Under the pieces are notes generated by a model. That model ran no database searches and was not told the DNA's origin. It was given only the letters and a program-made list of their open reading frames with translations. A stretch of 64,000 nucleotides of DNA. Origin: an uncultured Clostridium sp. (GTDB taxonomy: Bacteria; Bacillota; Clostridia; Lachnospirales; Lachnospiraceae). How positions within the stretch are numbered: position 1 is the stretch's first letter; each line of letters begins with the position of its first letter. Where the stretch lies: positions 82,287 through 146,286 of the forward strand of contig UQBG01000004.1 in the NCBI GenBank assembly GCA_900539185.1, written 5' to 3'. This document shows, in pieces, positions 8,170 to 17,158 of the stretch. The translations under genes were made by a program, and so were the position numbers.

Positions 8170-10752
8170 ATGAAAGAGTTAAATAAAAGATATTTACGGG
8201 AGCTGCGGACACACTGGGGAAGATATGTGGCACTGATGATTATGATCATTCTGGGGATGTATCTGGTGGTAAGTATCGCGGGAATGGCAGAAACCACGAT
8301 CCGCGGCAGCTATAAGTATAATCAGGAGTGCAATCTACAGGACGGACAGTTTACAACATTTATTCCACTGACAGATAAACAGTTAAAAGAGCTTTCCGAT
8401 GAATACGGGCAGATTGAGAAGTTATATAGCATGGATCTGGTAGAAGGGGATACGACACTTCGGATCTTCCGCTTGAGAAAAGAAGTGGATCTTCTGAAAC
8501 TGAATGAAGGAACAGAACCGGTGAACGATACCGATATTGTAGTGATGAACCTGTTTGCCGAGAGAAATGACATTCATGTTTCGGATAAAATCGTATATGC
8601 GGATACGGAGTTTACGGTAACGGGAATCGGCTGTGTGCCGGACTATAATCTTACCGTAAAGGAGTTTTCCGATATGACTGCGGATCCTGAGCATTTTGGG
8701 ATTGTGTTTGTTACGGATGACAGGTATGATACACTGCTACAGTCTTCGGCGACATCGGGGGAATCCTATACATATGCTTACAAGCTGAAGGCAGGAAAAG
8801 AGGCGGCGGATCTAAAGGCAGACTTACAGAAGCTAAAGCTTGATTACAGACAGTCGGGAGATCCGTATCTGATCGAGTATGTAGATGGATTATATCAGGA
8901 TAAACTGGAGTTCGAGGATGGCCTGACAAAGCTGTTAGACGGAACGGATCAGCTATGCGGAGGAATCCGTGAGCTGGATACGGCGGTTGCACAGAGCCGG
9001 TCTTACTTTGAACCATTGCGTCAAACCCCATACGCCGGTCTGGTTGAGATTACGGACGGGTATGGAGAGGGAGTCCATACTCTGGATACAGAAGCTGAAA
9101 AATATGAGGATGGTGTTGCAGAATTTGATGAGAAGGTAAGAACATTTCTGGATGATAACTATACAGTTGAGCTTTCAAATCTGGAAAACTTCTATGAAAA
9201 TAAGGATAATCCCCGGATTGCAAGTGATGCAGCGAGTGATGTTGTTTTGAAGAAAACGGTGTGCATGGTAGCCGGAGCGATTCTGGTCATACTGTTCGCA
9301 TATGTGATCTCGGTGTTTATTGTGCATCAGATTCAGGAGGAAAGCAGTGTGATAGGGACGCTTTACGCAATGGGTGTAAAGCGGAAAACTCTGATTGTAC
9401 ATTATATTCTGCTTCCTACGGTCACAACCTTTCTCGCCGGACTTTTGGGAATGGGGATCGGATTTAGTCCGATAGGAGTAGACTTTCAGATGCAGGACAG
9501 CTATCTGTATTATAGTCTGCCGCAGATGGAAAAGGTATATCCGCTATATCTTATCGTATATTGCGTTGTTGTGCCACCGGTGCTGTCTGCACTTGTGAAT
9601 TACCTGACCATTCGAAAGAAGTTAAATAAACAGGCACTGTCTTTGATCAAAAATGAGCAGGAGCATTTGACCAAGGCAACGTCGTTTACGAAAAAAGGGA
9701 AGCGGGACGGAAACTTCCTGCGTGTCTTTGCAAAGCAGCAGTTGCTCAGGGAAAAGAGAAGTGTGGTTACTATTATAATGGGAATTATGCTGTCGCTGAT
9801 TATTTTTATGATAGGACTTGACTGCTATGTACTTTGTGACCATGTGCGAAAACAAAATAAAGAGGATATCAATTATGAATATATGTATATTCTGAAGTAC
9901 CCGACGGAAACCGTTCCGAAGGAGGCAGAGGGCTGTTATATCAAGAATCTGTCGATGAACTATCTGGACTATTCTCTGGACATTAACATCATAGGAATCG
10001 ATGATGATAACTCGTATTATCCGTTTCAGACATCCGGAAACAAACGGGAGCTGGTGATTGCATCCTCGACAGCAGAGAAGTATCGGCTTAAGGTCGGTGA
10101 CAGCATGATACTGACAGATATAGCGGAGGATAGACAGTATGCATTTACTGTATCCGAGATCGTGCCGTATTCGGTCGGTCTGACTGCCTATATGGATATT
10201 GAGGAGATGCGGGAATTATTCGGAGAATCAGAAGACTCCTACAATATGCTTCTTTCGATGAAAGAGCTTTCCATAGAAAATGGGAAGCTGTATTCGGTAA
10301 CGACCAGAAAGGATATCGAATATGCATCGGGAATCTTTGTAGATCAAATGATGTCACTGATAATCATACTGATCGTGGTATCGATCTTCATCTTTATCGT
10401 AGTGATGTATCTGATGCTGGGTGTAATGCTCGACAGAGCGACCTTCGGAATCTCCCTTGTCAAGATCTTTGGTTACCGGATGCGGGAGATACGGAAGGTA
10501 TATCTAAACGGAACCTTCTGGGTTGTTGCCGTAGGTGCGGCAGTCGAAATCCCTGTCACAAAGCTGTTATCGGATTCGCTTTATCCATATTTTATTGCGA
10601 ATACGGCAATGGGGATGGATCTGAGCTTTGGATGGTATCTCTATCTTGGTATTTTCCTTGGCATTATGCTCATTTATCTGATTCTGAGTATGGTTCTGAC
10701 TGCAAAGATAAAGCGGATAGCACCGACGGAGGTTCTGAAAAACAGAGAATAG
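8170..10752 (+). CDS. FtsX-type ABC transporter permease, two repeats
   Basis: An 860-residue membrane protein. One N-terminal helix (ALMIMIILGMYLVVSIAGM) is followed by an extracellular domain of about 330 residues rich in acidic and alpha-helical sequence. A bundle of helices with the FtsX core (VIGTLYAMGVKRKTLIVHY) comes next. A second half repeats the plan: helix at LRVFAKQQLLREKRSV, another extracellular domain, then the final three helices with GISLVKIFGYRMREIRKV. The double FtsX layout and the partner ATPase 24 bases upstream support an export or signalling ABC system under TetR control. The substrate is not identifiable. Confidence 0.9.
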   Translation: MKELNKRYLRELRTHWGRYVALMIMIILGMYLVVSIAGMAETTIRGSYKYNQECNLQDGQFTTFIPLTDKQLKELSDEYGQIEKLYSMDLVEGDTTLRIFRLRKEVDLLKLNEGTEPVNDTDIVVMNLFAERNDIHVSDKIVYADTEFTVTGIGCVPDYNLTVKEFSDMTADPEHFGIVFVTDDRYDTLLQSSATSGESYTYAYKLKAGKEAADLKADLQKLKLDYRQSGDPYLIEYVDGLYQDKLEFEDGLTKLLDGTDQLCGGIRELDTAVAQSRSYFEPLRQTPYAGLVEITDGYGEGVHTLDTEAEKYEDGVAEFDEKVRTFLDDNYTVELSNLENFYENKDNPRIASDAASDVVLKKTVCMVAGAILVILFAYVISVFIVHQIQEESSVIGTLYAMGVKRKTLIVHYILLPTVTTFLAGLLGMGIGFSPIGVDFQMQDSYLYYSLPQMEKVYPLYLIVYCVVVPPVLSALVNYLTIRKKLNKQALSLIKNEQEHLTKATSFTKKGKRDGNFLRVFAKQQLLREKRSVVTIIMGIMLSLIIFMIGLDCYVLCDHVRKQNKEDINYEYMYILKYPTETVPKEAEGCYIKNLSMNYLDYSLDINIIGIDDDNSYYPFQTSGNKRELVIASSTAEKYRLKVGDSMILTDIAEDRQYAFTVSEIVPYSVGLTAYMDIEEMRELFGESEDSYNMLLSMKELSIENGKLYSVTTRKDIEYASGIFVDQMMSLIIILIVVSIFIFIVVMYLMLGVMLDRATFGISLVKIFGYRMREIRKVYLNGTFWVVAVGAAVEIPVTKLLSDSLYPYFIANTAMGMDLSFGWYLYLGIFLGIMLIYLILSMVLTAKIKRIAPTEVLKNRE

Positions 10753-10788
10753 CATCTCCTGTACATTCCGAAGAAAAGTAGGAGCACC

Positions 10789-11115
10789 CTAGTCCAGTGT
10801 GGATTTATAGTTTTCTCCCCATATCTGCATAGCGGTGAGGATCGGACGCATGGACTCTCCGATGTCGCTTAATGCATATTCTACGCGGGGAGGAACCTCC
10901 GGATAAACGGTTCGTGTAATGAGGCCGTCCTCTTCCATAGAACGGAGGCTGTCAGTCAGGACCTTCTGGCTGATGCCCTCCAGACTTTTTTTAAGTTCAT
11001 TAAACCGCCATGGGCGATCCAGAAGATTTCTGATAATTAATAGCTTCCACTTGCTTCCGATCAACTGGACAGTGGTTGCAACCGGACATTCCGGCAGTTC
11101 TTCCTTTGTTAACAT
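10789..11115 (-). CDS. HxlR-family transcriptional regulator
   Basis: A 108-residue winged-helix regulator of the HxlR/YodB/HypR group. Start ATG 11115 (MLTKEELPECPVATTVQLIG) has an AAAGGAGG ribosome site; the longer frame to 11178 is rejected. The N-terminal Cys in ELPECPVATT sits where redox- or electrophile-sensing members carry theirs. The core is SKWKLLIIRNLLDRPWRFNEL plus ISQKVLTDSLRSMEEDGLI. It is divergent from the MATE transporter, its most likely target, but that promoter also has an RNA leader, so control may be double. Confidence 0.92.
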   Translation of the reverse strand: MLTKEELPECPVATTVQLIGSKWKLLIIRNLLDRPWRFNELKKSLEGISQKVLTDSLRSMEEDGLITRTVYPEVPPRVEYALSDIGESMRPILTAMQIWGENYKSTLD

Positions 11116-11212
11116 GGTGCATCCTCCTTTTAAGGCATTTGATACAGTATAAGTATCTAAAAGTAGTGTAACATGCAAAAAAGTAACTGTCTACAGAAAA
11201 GTAAAAGAGTGA

Positions 11213-11240
11213 TTGACATATCCTTTATATCTGTTATAAT
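11213..11240 (+). promoter_or_regulatory. Promoter of the MATE transporter
   Basis: TTGACA (11213-11218), a 16-base spacer and TATAAT (11235-11240) form a near-consensus vegetative promoter. It lies in the HxlR/MATE intergenic region. Three AAAAGTA words lie just upstream (within 11159-11206) and could belong to an HxlR operator. Confidence 0.8.
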
Positions 11241-11250
11241 GGCAAAAGTC

Positions 11251-11359
11251 GGACGGCACAGGGGATGTGCCTTGCAAGGTGTCTCAGACTGTCTGAGATT
11301 CCCGGATGGACATGAGAATCATGAGCCAGATAAGATGAATTTCTTATCTGGCTCTTTTT
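11251..11359 (+). promoter_or_regulatory. Structured leader with antiterminator and terminator (riboswitch-like)
   Basis: Between promoter and coding start the leader can fold into three stems. The first is GGCAC/GTGCC (11255-11271), whose loop GGGGA can pair with TTCCC at 11299-11303. The second is TCTCAGA/TCTGAGA (11282-11298). The third is an antiterminator-like stem, TGG-CATGA/TCATG-CCA (11307-11328). That last stem shares bases with the 5' arm of a 12-bp terminator (11323-11354, then TTTTT). Mutually exclusive stems before a transporter point to transcription attenuation. I do not recognise the RNA class. Confidence 0.65.
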
Positions 11360-11373
11360 GTTGGAGGAAGTAC

Positions 11374-12678
11374 ATGGATTTATTAAAGGATAATCTGAAG
11401 AAACTATATTTACGCTTTTTGATTCCGTCGCTTGGAAGTGCTATGGTAATGTCCATTTACACGCTGACGGATGCGATCGTGATCGGAAAGGGAGTCGGGC
11501 CGGATGCACTGGCAGCACTGAGTATTACGACACCGCTTTTATGCATCCTGATGTCAACCGGTATCCTGTTTGGTGTAGGCGGTTCGGTTCAGTTAAATGT
11601 TTGCAGGGGAAGCGGAGAGGAGGAAAAGGCAAACCGCTTCTTTACATTATCATTTGCCGCTCTGGCGGTGGTGACACTCTTGCTTTGGGCGGGGTACGGT
11701 TTTGGCAGTTCCGCACTGCTCCGGGTGATGGGAGCGAATGATACCCTGTATCCATATGCGATGGCTTATATGAAGTATATCAATCTGTTCCTTCCGGTGG
11801 CGGTATTTTCAAACTATGTTGCCATCTTTGTAAGAGCGGACGGAGATCCGAATCGGGCGATGTTTGGTGTTATACTGGGTGGAATCATAAATATTGTACT
11901 GGATATCATTTTTGTGTTCCCAATGCAGATGGGGATCGGCGGAGCTGCACTTGCATCCGTGATCGGTATGGTTATTCAGGTGCTGGTCGGGGGATCACAT
12001 TTCCTCAGCCGTGGGAATCGGTTGCGGTTTATCCGGCCGAAGCATGTGATATCCAGCGTGGGGCGGATCATAGGAAATGGAATCCCAAGCTTTTTCAATG
12101 AATTTGCAAATGGGTTTATTGTCCTGTTGTTTAATATACAGATTCTGAAGTACTGTGGGGATGCTGCACTGTCGGTATACAGTGTGATCTCAAACTGTGT
12201 GATATTGTTCAATTCGCTGTTTACCGGTGTCGGACAGTCGATTCAGCCGGCGATTGCAGCAAATTACGGTGCCGGAAAATGGGAACGGATAAAGAAGATC
12301 CGGAGTATGGCACTGGTGACGACCATCCTGATGGGTGTCATCTTTTCTATGAGTGGAATCCTGTTCCCGGAGGGCGTCGGTTCTGTATTTACAAATCTGG
12401 ATGAAGAAATGAGAAGCATTGCGCGTAGGGGAATCCGTTTGTATTTTATAGCATTTCTGCCAATGGGGATCAACCTTCTGACTTCCTATTATTTACAGTC
12501 TGTCTTGCATGTAAAGAGATCCCTGTGCATCTCGCTGCTTCGAAATATTATCTTAAGCAGTGTGGCTATTTTGAGCTTCCCAGTTTTGTTTGGGGCGAAT
12601 AGTTTATGGGTAGTAATGCCGGCCGTAGAAAGTGTCGTACTGGTGGTAAGTATAATATTTTTGCGGACACGCGGGTAA
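11374..12678 (+). CDS. MATE-family efflux transporter
   Basis: A 434-residue, 12-helix MATE exporter (cation/drug antiport across the membrane). Start ATG 11374 (MDLLKDNLKKLYLRFL) follows TTGGAGG; the frame extends upstream through the leader RNA, but that part is not coding. Typical features are the opening LIPSLGSAMVMSIYTLTDAIVIG helix 1 with GVGPDALAALSI, and the second-half counterpart FFNEFANGFIVLLFN. Divergent HxlR gene and an attenuator-type leader upstream suggest induction by a toxic small molecule. Downstream is a decayed RelE-like toxin gene starting at its stop codon. Confidence 0.93.
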   Translation: MDLLKDNLKKLYLRFLIPSLGSAMVMSIYTLTDAIVIGKGVGPDALAALSITTPLLCILMSTGILFGVGGSVQLNVCRGSGEEEKANRFFTLSFAALAVVTLLLWAGYGFGSSALLRVMGANDTLYPYAMAYMKYINLFLPVAVFSNYVAIFVRADGDPNRAMFGVILGGIINIVLDIIFVFPMQMGIGGAALASVIGMVIQVLVGGSHFLSRGNRLRFIRPKHVISSVGRIIGNGIPSFFNEFANGFIVLLFNIQILKYCGDAALSVYSVISNCVILFNSLFTGVGQSIQPAIAANYGAGKWERIKKIRSMALVTTILMGVIFSMSGILFPEGVGSVFTNLDEEMRSIARRGIRLYFIAFLPMGINLLTSYYLQSVLHVKRSLCISLLRNIILSSVAILSFPVLFGANSLWVVMPAVESVVLVVSIIFLRTRG

Positions 12679-12817
12679 AATGGTTCGCCCTTAATCAGGT
12701 GGAAACAACAACCGGATTTGATAGAGAATTTCGTAAGCTAGATAAATATACGCAGATCAGAAATTGCTTATACTTGCATTGAGTGTCGGACATAGAAGAG
12801 AAATTTATAATGGGTAA
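12678..12817 (+). pseudogene. Remnant of a RelE/ParE-family toxin gene
   Basis: Two pieces of a RelE-type toxin are readable in different frames. 12681-12770 gives WFALNQVETTTGFDREFRKL then DKYTQIRN, the family N-terminus. The frame ending at the stop 12815-12817 gives LLILALSVGHRREIYNG, the family C-terminus. The middle (about 40-45 codons) is missing and the junction is frameshifted, so no active toxin can be made. No antitoxin gene was found next to it; the preceding gene is the MATE transporter. Family assignment is by sequence feel, not a search. Confidence 0.65.
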
Positions 12818-12875
12818 GCTCTTTTGAGATATTGGACTCTAAGGAGCTTATTTTTATGATTAGGTTTTGTGATTT

Positions 12876-12943
12876 AAGTTTCCAAAGTGTCAATTGACAC
12901 TTTTGGAAACTTGTTGAAATAGCCGGTTGGTCAATGCTATAAT
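12876..12943 (+). promoter_or_regulatory. Large palindrome and promoter of the surface-protein gene
   Basis: 12876-12912 is an almost perfect 37-bp palindrome (arms AAGTTTCCAAA-GTGTCAA / TTGACACTTTTGGAAACTT, one extra base in one arm). It lies directly before TTGAAA (12914-12919) and TATAAT (12938-12943), spacing 18. Its position suits an operator for a dimeric or tetrameric regulator. It lacks the T-run of a terminator. Confidence 0.65.
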
Positions 12944-13018
12944 CACTATAAATGTAATGGTACCTATTGTAGCATTCGATTACATCGCAAATCTATAATT
13001 ATTCAGGAGGGGAGATCT

Positions 13019-15829
13019 ATGAAAACAACATTAAAAACAAAGCTGTTGACAGTCATGCTTGCCCTGTGCATGGTGGTGTCAATGGTACCGGTTTCGGTGT
13101 TTGCCGCACCCGGAACACAGGCAGCAGCGACTGCGGATTTTACAACGGATGAAGTGACTGCATTGGCTTTGCTTAATGCAGCGAAAACCGGCTCGGAGGA
13201 TTCTACTTGGGATAGTACCACCAAAACACTTACTCTGAAGGGAATCGAGTTTACTACGACAGCAACGACTGCGTTAAAGCTGCCGGCCGGGACAACCATT
13301 GTTCTTGCTGATGGTACCGATAACCAGATTACAGGTGGCGGCACTACAGTAGCCACTAGTGGAGGATATAGTAAGGATATCTATGTTTGTGGTATTGATG
13401 CACAAGGAGCACTGATCATTAAAGGTGAGAGTAGTGGTACGGGTACACTGTCTGTGACTTCCGGTACGCATGAGAATACCGGCAATGCATGGACGTATTC
13501 TACGGCGATTTTGGCAAAAGGGGATTTTAGCGTTGAAAGTGGAAGTGTTACTGCGGTGGGTGGTACGGCATATTCTGCTGACTGTGCATTTTCTCATGGT
13601 GTTGAAATGGTAGAGGGAAACAGCCTGTTTGTAAAAGGCGGAACCCTGACAGCCATCGGGGGAGAGTCCTTTGATACAGGAGATACCGAGATACGAAAGT
13701 CGTTCTCGCGTGGCGTAGATGTGTATAAAGGAAATGTCAGCGTATCCGGCGCGGCTAAGCTTGTAGCAAAATGCGTTCCATCTATGGATGGAGAAGGGCT
13801 GGCATATGGTGTTAATATTTTATTGGGAAAATTGATGGTTTTGGATAATGCTCAGCTTTTAGCGACTGCTACTCAGGCAATTGTGGTATCCGGTGGATGC
13901 TTGCAGCAGACCGGCGGGCAGATTACTGCAAAGTATACCGGTGACAACATTGGGCATAGTCTCTCTGTAACAAGGGAGAATAACAGCAGTGCGTCGAATA
14001 CCGGAAATATTGAGATTACCGGAGGAACCCTGGATGCTTCCAGTGGCGGTATCTATATGTATCAAAATAACTGGAGTGATCAGTATGGAGTATTTTCTGT
14101 GAGCAGTGGCACAGTCAAGACAGGTTCTGTTTACGGCGCAAATAGCTTCCGGATAACCGGCGGTACGGTAGAAGCTCAGCGGATTAATTCGAAAAGATTA
14201 ACGATCGATGGGGGTATATTGACGGTATGTGAGCCGGTACAGAAGTCCCAATACGATGGCAGTCTGTATACCGATTCAGCCATTTGGTGCAGTAGTGACA
14301 TTACTATGAATGCCGGCAGGTTAGAGGTGTCATGGGACTGGGGAGCATATACACCTTGTGTATTCACGGCAGATGAGTATTCGCAGTATCCGACTCCATT
14401 AGTGAATAGCGGTACAGTTGCCATTAACGGTGGAACCGCAATCTTTAACACAGGCTGTGCCGGAAATACGGTGCTTAGGGGTGACACTATCACACATAGT
14501 GATAACGTGATAGAAACCGGAGCCGATGATACACAGATTCAGAAGTATGGAGATACACCGGTAGTGTTTAGTGATATGGCACGAACGCCTGTGACAGTTT
14601 CAGGCATAGCAGTGCAGACTAAAGAATACGATGCAACAACCATAGCACAGATCGATGCCTCCGCAGCTACGGTTTCCGGTGTGGCAGGTGGCGATAGTGT
14701 GGGGTTGGATGTGAGCGGAGTGACAGCGGCATTTGATAATAAGAATGTAGGGCAGAATAAAGCTGTTTCTGTGGCCGGAACATTCCAGTTATGTGGCAGG
14801 GATGCCTATAAGTACAGTTTGACGCAGCCATCCCCAAATAGTCTCACAGGAGTGATAACTCCATGCAAAACCGTCACGAATGCGACCGTTGCCATACAGA
14901 AGGTTTCAAAGGATACTGGAACATTTGATGAACCATACATCATCGGAGTGTTTGGACCGTCAGGCTCTCAGGTGACAGAAACGAGTACCGGTACTGTGAC
15001 ATATACCATTGAGGAGGCAGGCCTTACGAATGTAATTTACGATGATATAGTTGCATATCTGAAGACTCTGCCACTGGATAAAACAATTGAGCTGACATAC
15101 ACCTTTACCGGCAGAGACAATTATGCAGGGGCAAAATTTGATGATGGAAACGGTGGTACAACCAATATAGGAAAGATTAAGGTTCAAATTGTTCGTGGTA
15201 ATTATAAGCTTACGTTTGATGCGTGTGATGGAAGTGGAACGACAACCGCTATGACGACAGATGAGGATGGTAAGATTAGCAGTCTGCCAAAGGATCCGAG
15301 CCGGAGTGGATATAAATTTAATGGTTGGTATACAGAAGTAACAGGAGGAACAAGGGTTACGGTAGATACGGTATTTAAAAATAATACGACCATATATGCA
15401 CAGTGGTTGCCGGACTATAAGATTATTGAGGGTGCAAACGGTACATGGACAAAGAATACAGACGGTACATTGACCTTCCGGGCAAATGGTGATTTGACCA
15501 AATTTACTCAGGTTAAGGTGGACGGAACTGTAATTAGTTCAGATAAGTATACGGCTGCATCCGGATCTACAATCATTACGCTAAAAGCAGACTACCTCAG
15601 TACACTTACGGTTGGCAAGCATACATTGACCGTGGTTTACAGTGATGGGGAGTGCAGTACAGACTTTGAAGTTCAGGCGGCAAAAAATGATAACAGCAGC
15701 TCTGAATCAAATAAGGCTCCAAAGACCGGAGATAACAGTTATCCTCTGGTATGGATCATACTGCTGTTTGCTAGTGGCAGTGCAGTCGTAGGAACAACTA
15801 TTTATAATAGAAAGAGAAAAAATCTATAA
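13019..15829 (+). CDS. Large secreted, sortase-anchored surface protein
   Basis: A 936-residue surface protein. Residues 1-30 are a signal peptide (LLTVMLALCMVVSMVPVSVFA). The long middle part is Thr/Gly/Ser-rich, with repeated short beta strands (GGTLTAIGG, ITGGTLDASSG) suggesting a beta-solenoid or adhesin-like stalk. A YDG-like module follows near residue 525 (VQTKEYDATTIAQIDA). Next come a Listeria-Bacteroides (InlB B) repeat near 735-800 (SGYKFNGWYTEVTGG, TTIYAQW) and an X2-like beta domain. The C-terminus is a sortase signal variant PKTGD at 901-905, a membrane helix and RKRKNL. A GGAGGGG ribosome site precedes ATG 13019. A role in adhesion or carbohydrate contact is inference. Confidence 0.88.
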   Translation: MKTTLKTKLLTVMLALCMVVSMVPVSVFAAPGTQAAATADFTTDEVTALALLNAAKTGSEDSTWDSTTKTLTLKGIEFTTTATTALKLPAGTTIVLADGTDNQITGGGTTVATSGGYSKDIYVCGIDAQGALIIKGESSGTGTLSVTSGTHENTGNAWTYSTAILAKGDFSVESGSVTAVGGTAYSADCAFSHGVEMVEGNSLFVKGGTLTAIGGESFDTGDTEIRKSFSRGVDVYKGNVSVSGAAKLVAKCVPSMDGEGLAYGVNILLGKLMVLDNAQLLATATQAIVVSGGCLQQTGGQITAKYTGDNIGHSLSVTRENNSSASNTGNIEITGGTLDASSGGIYMYQNNWSDQYGVFSVSSGTVKTGSVYGANSFRITGGTVEAQRINSKRLTIDGGILTVCEPVQKSQYDGSLYTDSAIWCSSDITMNAGRLEVSWDWGAYTPCVFTADEYSQYPTPLVNSGTVAINGGTAIFNTGCAGNTVLRGDTITHSDNVIETGADDTQIQKYGDTPVVFSDMARTPVTVSGIAVQTKEYDATTIAQIDASAATVSGVAGGDSVGLDVSGVTAAFDNKNVGQNKAVSVAGTFQLCGRDAYKYSLTQPSPNSLTGVITPCKTVTNATVAIQKVSKDTGTFDEPYIIGVFGPSGSQVTETSTGTVTYTIEEAGLTNVIYDDIVAYLKTLPLDKTIELTYTFTGRDNYAGAKFDDGNGGTTNIGKIKVQIVRGNYKLTFDACDGSGTTTAMTTDEDGKISSLPKDPSRSGYKFNGWYTEVTGGTRVTVDTVFKNNTTIYAQWLPDYKIIEGANGTWTKNTDGTLTFRANGDLTKFTQVKVDGTVISSDKYTAASGSTIITLKADYLSTLTVGKHTLTVVYSDGECSTDFEVQAAKNDNSSSESNKAPKTGDNSYPLVWIILLFASGSAVVGTTIYNRKRKNL

Positions 15830-15833
15830 TTAG

Positions 15834-16103
15834 TCAGGCGTTCGGGATCAGATTACTGTAGTATTCGGTTTCGCCGGCTAAGACTTCATCATAGAAGTTC
15901 TGTTTCCAGTCGATATAGGCAATGGAGGTTTGAAGTTGCTCAATCGACTGAAGCAGGGCTTCTTTTTTCTTGGCGAGAATCACCTTGCGTTCCGGGATGG
16001 AGGATTTTCCTTCTAAACACAGGGCGAGGTATACTTTCATTTCTGTGATACTCATATCACAGTCCTTCAGACACTTCAAACTGTTATCCCGAAGTCTGTT
16101 CAT
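15834..16103 (-). pseudogene. C-terminal remnant of a MerR-family regulator
   Basis: The frame encodes the second half of a MerR regulator: [20 protein letters not shown], then the dimerisation coil (KVILAKKKEALLQSIEQLQT), ending in FYDEVLAGETEYYSNLIP. The N-terminal helix-turn-helix is missing. Its first codons (MNRLR) are the reverse strand of an aldo/keto reductase remnant, so the present ATG is accidental. The ancestral gene would have been divergent from, or adjacent to, that reductase. It cannot bind DNA as MerR proteins do, and I treat it as a remnant. Confidence 0.75.
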
Positions 16104-16205
16104 AAAGAGCGTATGATCGAGAATTTTCAGGTGTTTGATTTTGCATTGGATGAGGAGGATATGCGGCAGATCGCACAGTTGGATACAGGGACAAGTGCAA
16201 AATAA
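16086..16205 (+). pseudogene. C-terminal remnant of an aldo/keto reductase
   Basis: Reading from 16086 gives [20 protein letters not shown] then [15 protein letters not shown], ending at TAA 16203-16205. This is the characteristic end of aldo/keto reductases, with the NADP-contacting IPKS motif. All upstream sequence (about 240 residues) is absent; instead the opposite strand is the MerR remnant. One deletion joining the two genes explains both fragments. Confidence 0.75.
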
Positions 16206-16331
16206 AATAGATTTACTTCACTTTTACAAATCCTTTACCTGCATTGCCTTGTGACGAATGGAGTTCCTATATAAAATAAGAGTAATCGAAAACATGGATA
16301 AATAGGAAAGCCGTAAGGGGGAGAAGCACAA

Positions 16332-17057
16332 ATGTTATTTAGCAATGCAAATCAGATGGATGATTATGGTGGGCATTATATAAAGAAACGACCTGTAAGT
16401 ATTTCAAACGGACTGTTGGTAACGGAAGCACAGCAATTTGATTTCAGACAGGCGGAAAGAATCAATCTCACGATGGAAGAGGATAAAGAAATCAGACAAA
16501 AGCTGCTACAGGGAAAGACTAAAATAGCGGGCAGCGTTAATATATTACCGGTGATGGCAAAAGAGCAAAAAGCAGATACCTTTGGTGAAGACGCGACAGC
16601 AAAAAGAAGGATGGTCAAAATCATTCTGATTGTGCTTGCAGTCCTGATTCTGGTTGTGCTTGCAGTTGCAGGCGGTTATATGATCACAAACGCCGCTATG
16701 ACGAAAAGCCAGATCGCATTTTCATTTACGCTTCTGGCAAATTTGTTTCTGGCGATTGTGACATGGGCGGTTCCGGTTCTTGTAATCGGGCTTGTCATTT
16801 ATAAGCTATATAATCATCAAGGTTATATAAAGGAATATGCAGATGCCATTCCGGTCGGAACACTGGAGGTCTATGATATTCCGGTCACAGACAAGTATTA
16901 TTATGCAGATGCTGACACGGTTTGCGATTATCTTGAAATCGGCGGGGTGGCGGTAGAAGTAAACTGGACAGTATATAATAAGGTGGCAATCGGACAAAAG
17001 CAGCGATGTGCATTTTTAAGAAGAGGAAACAAGCAGTACTTTGCGGTGATAGTATAG
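16332..17057 (+). CDS. Uncharacterised membrane protein
   Basis: No family recognised. The 241-residue protein has a soluble N-terminal region of about 95 residues. Two membrane helices follow (ILIVLAVLILVVLAVAGGYMI and LANLFLAIVTWAVPVLVIGLVIYKLY). The C-terminal domain of about 70 residues is probably cytosolic (VPVTDKYYYADADTVCDYLE is not exact family evidence). Start ATG 16332 is preceded by AAGGGGGAG. It lies between the merR/reductase scar and a two-component system with its own promoter-like TATAAT at 17117. A role with the downstream sensor or transporter is possible but not shown. Confidence 0.7.
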   Translation: MLFSNANQMDDYGGHYIKKRPVSISNGLLVTEAQQFDFRQAERINLTMEEDKEIRQKLLQGKTKIAGSVNILPVMAKEQKADTFGEDATAKRRMVKIILIVLAVLILVVLAVAGGYMITNAAMTKSQIAFSFTLLANLFLAIVTWAVPVLVIGLVIYKLYNHQGYIKEYADAIPVGTLEVYDIPVTDKYYYADADTVCDYLEIGGVAVEVNWTVYNKVAIGQKQRCAFLRRGNKQYFAVIV

Positions 17058-17158
17058 GATTACCATATTATCCGAGGAAGGGCTGAATTTGTATCGCATA
17101 GGTACGGGAGCTATGGTATAATGTGCGTATACATCCTATCGGAAAAGAGGTGCGGAAG

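Noticed and set aside
13019..15829. Surface protein as a CRISPR-like or repeat element
   Set aside because: The short recurring words are Gly/Thr codons of a beta-rich protein, not a DNA repeat.
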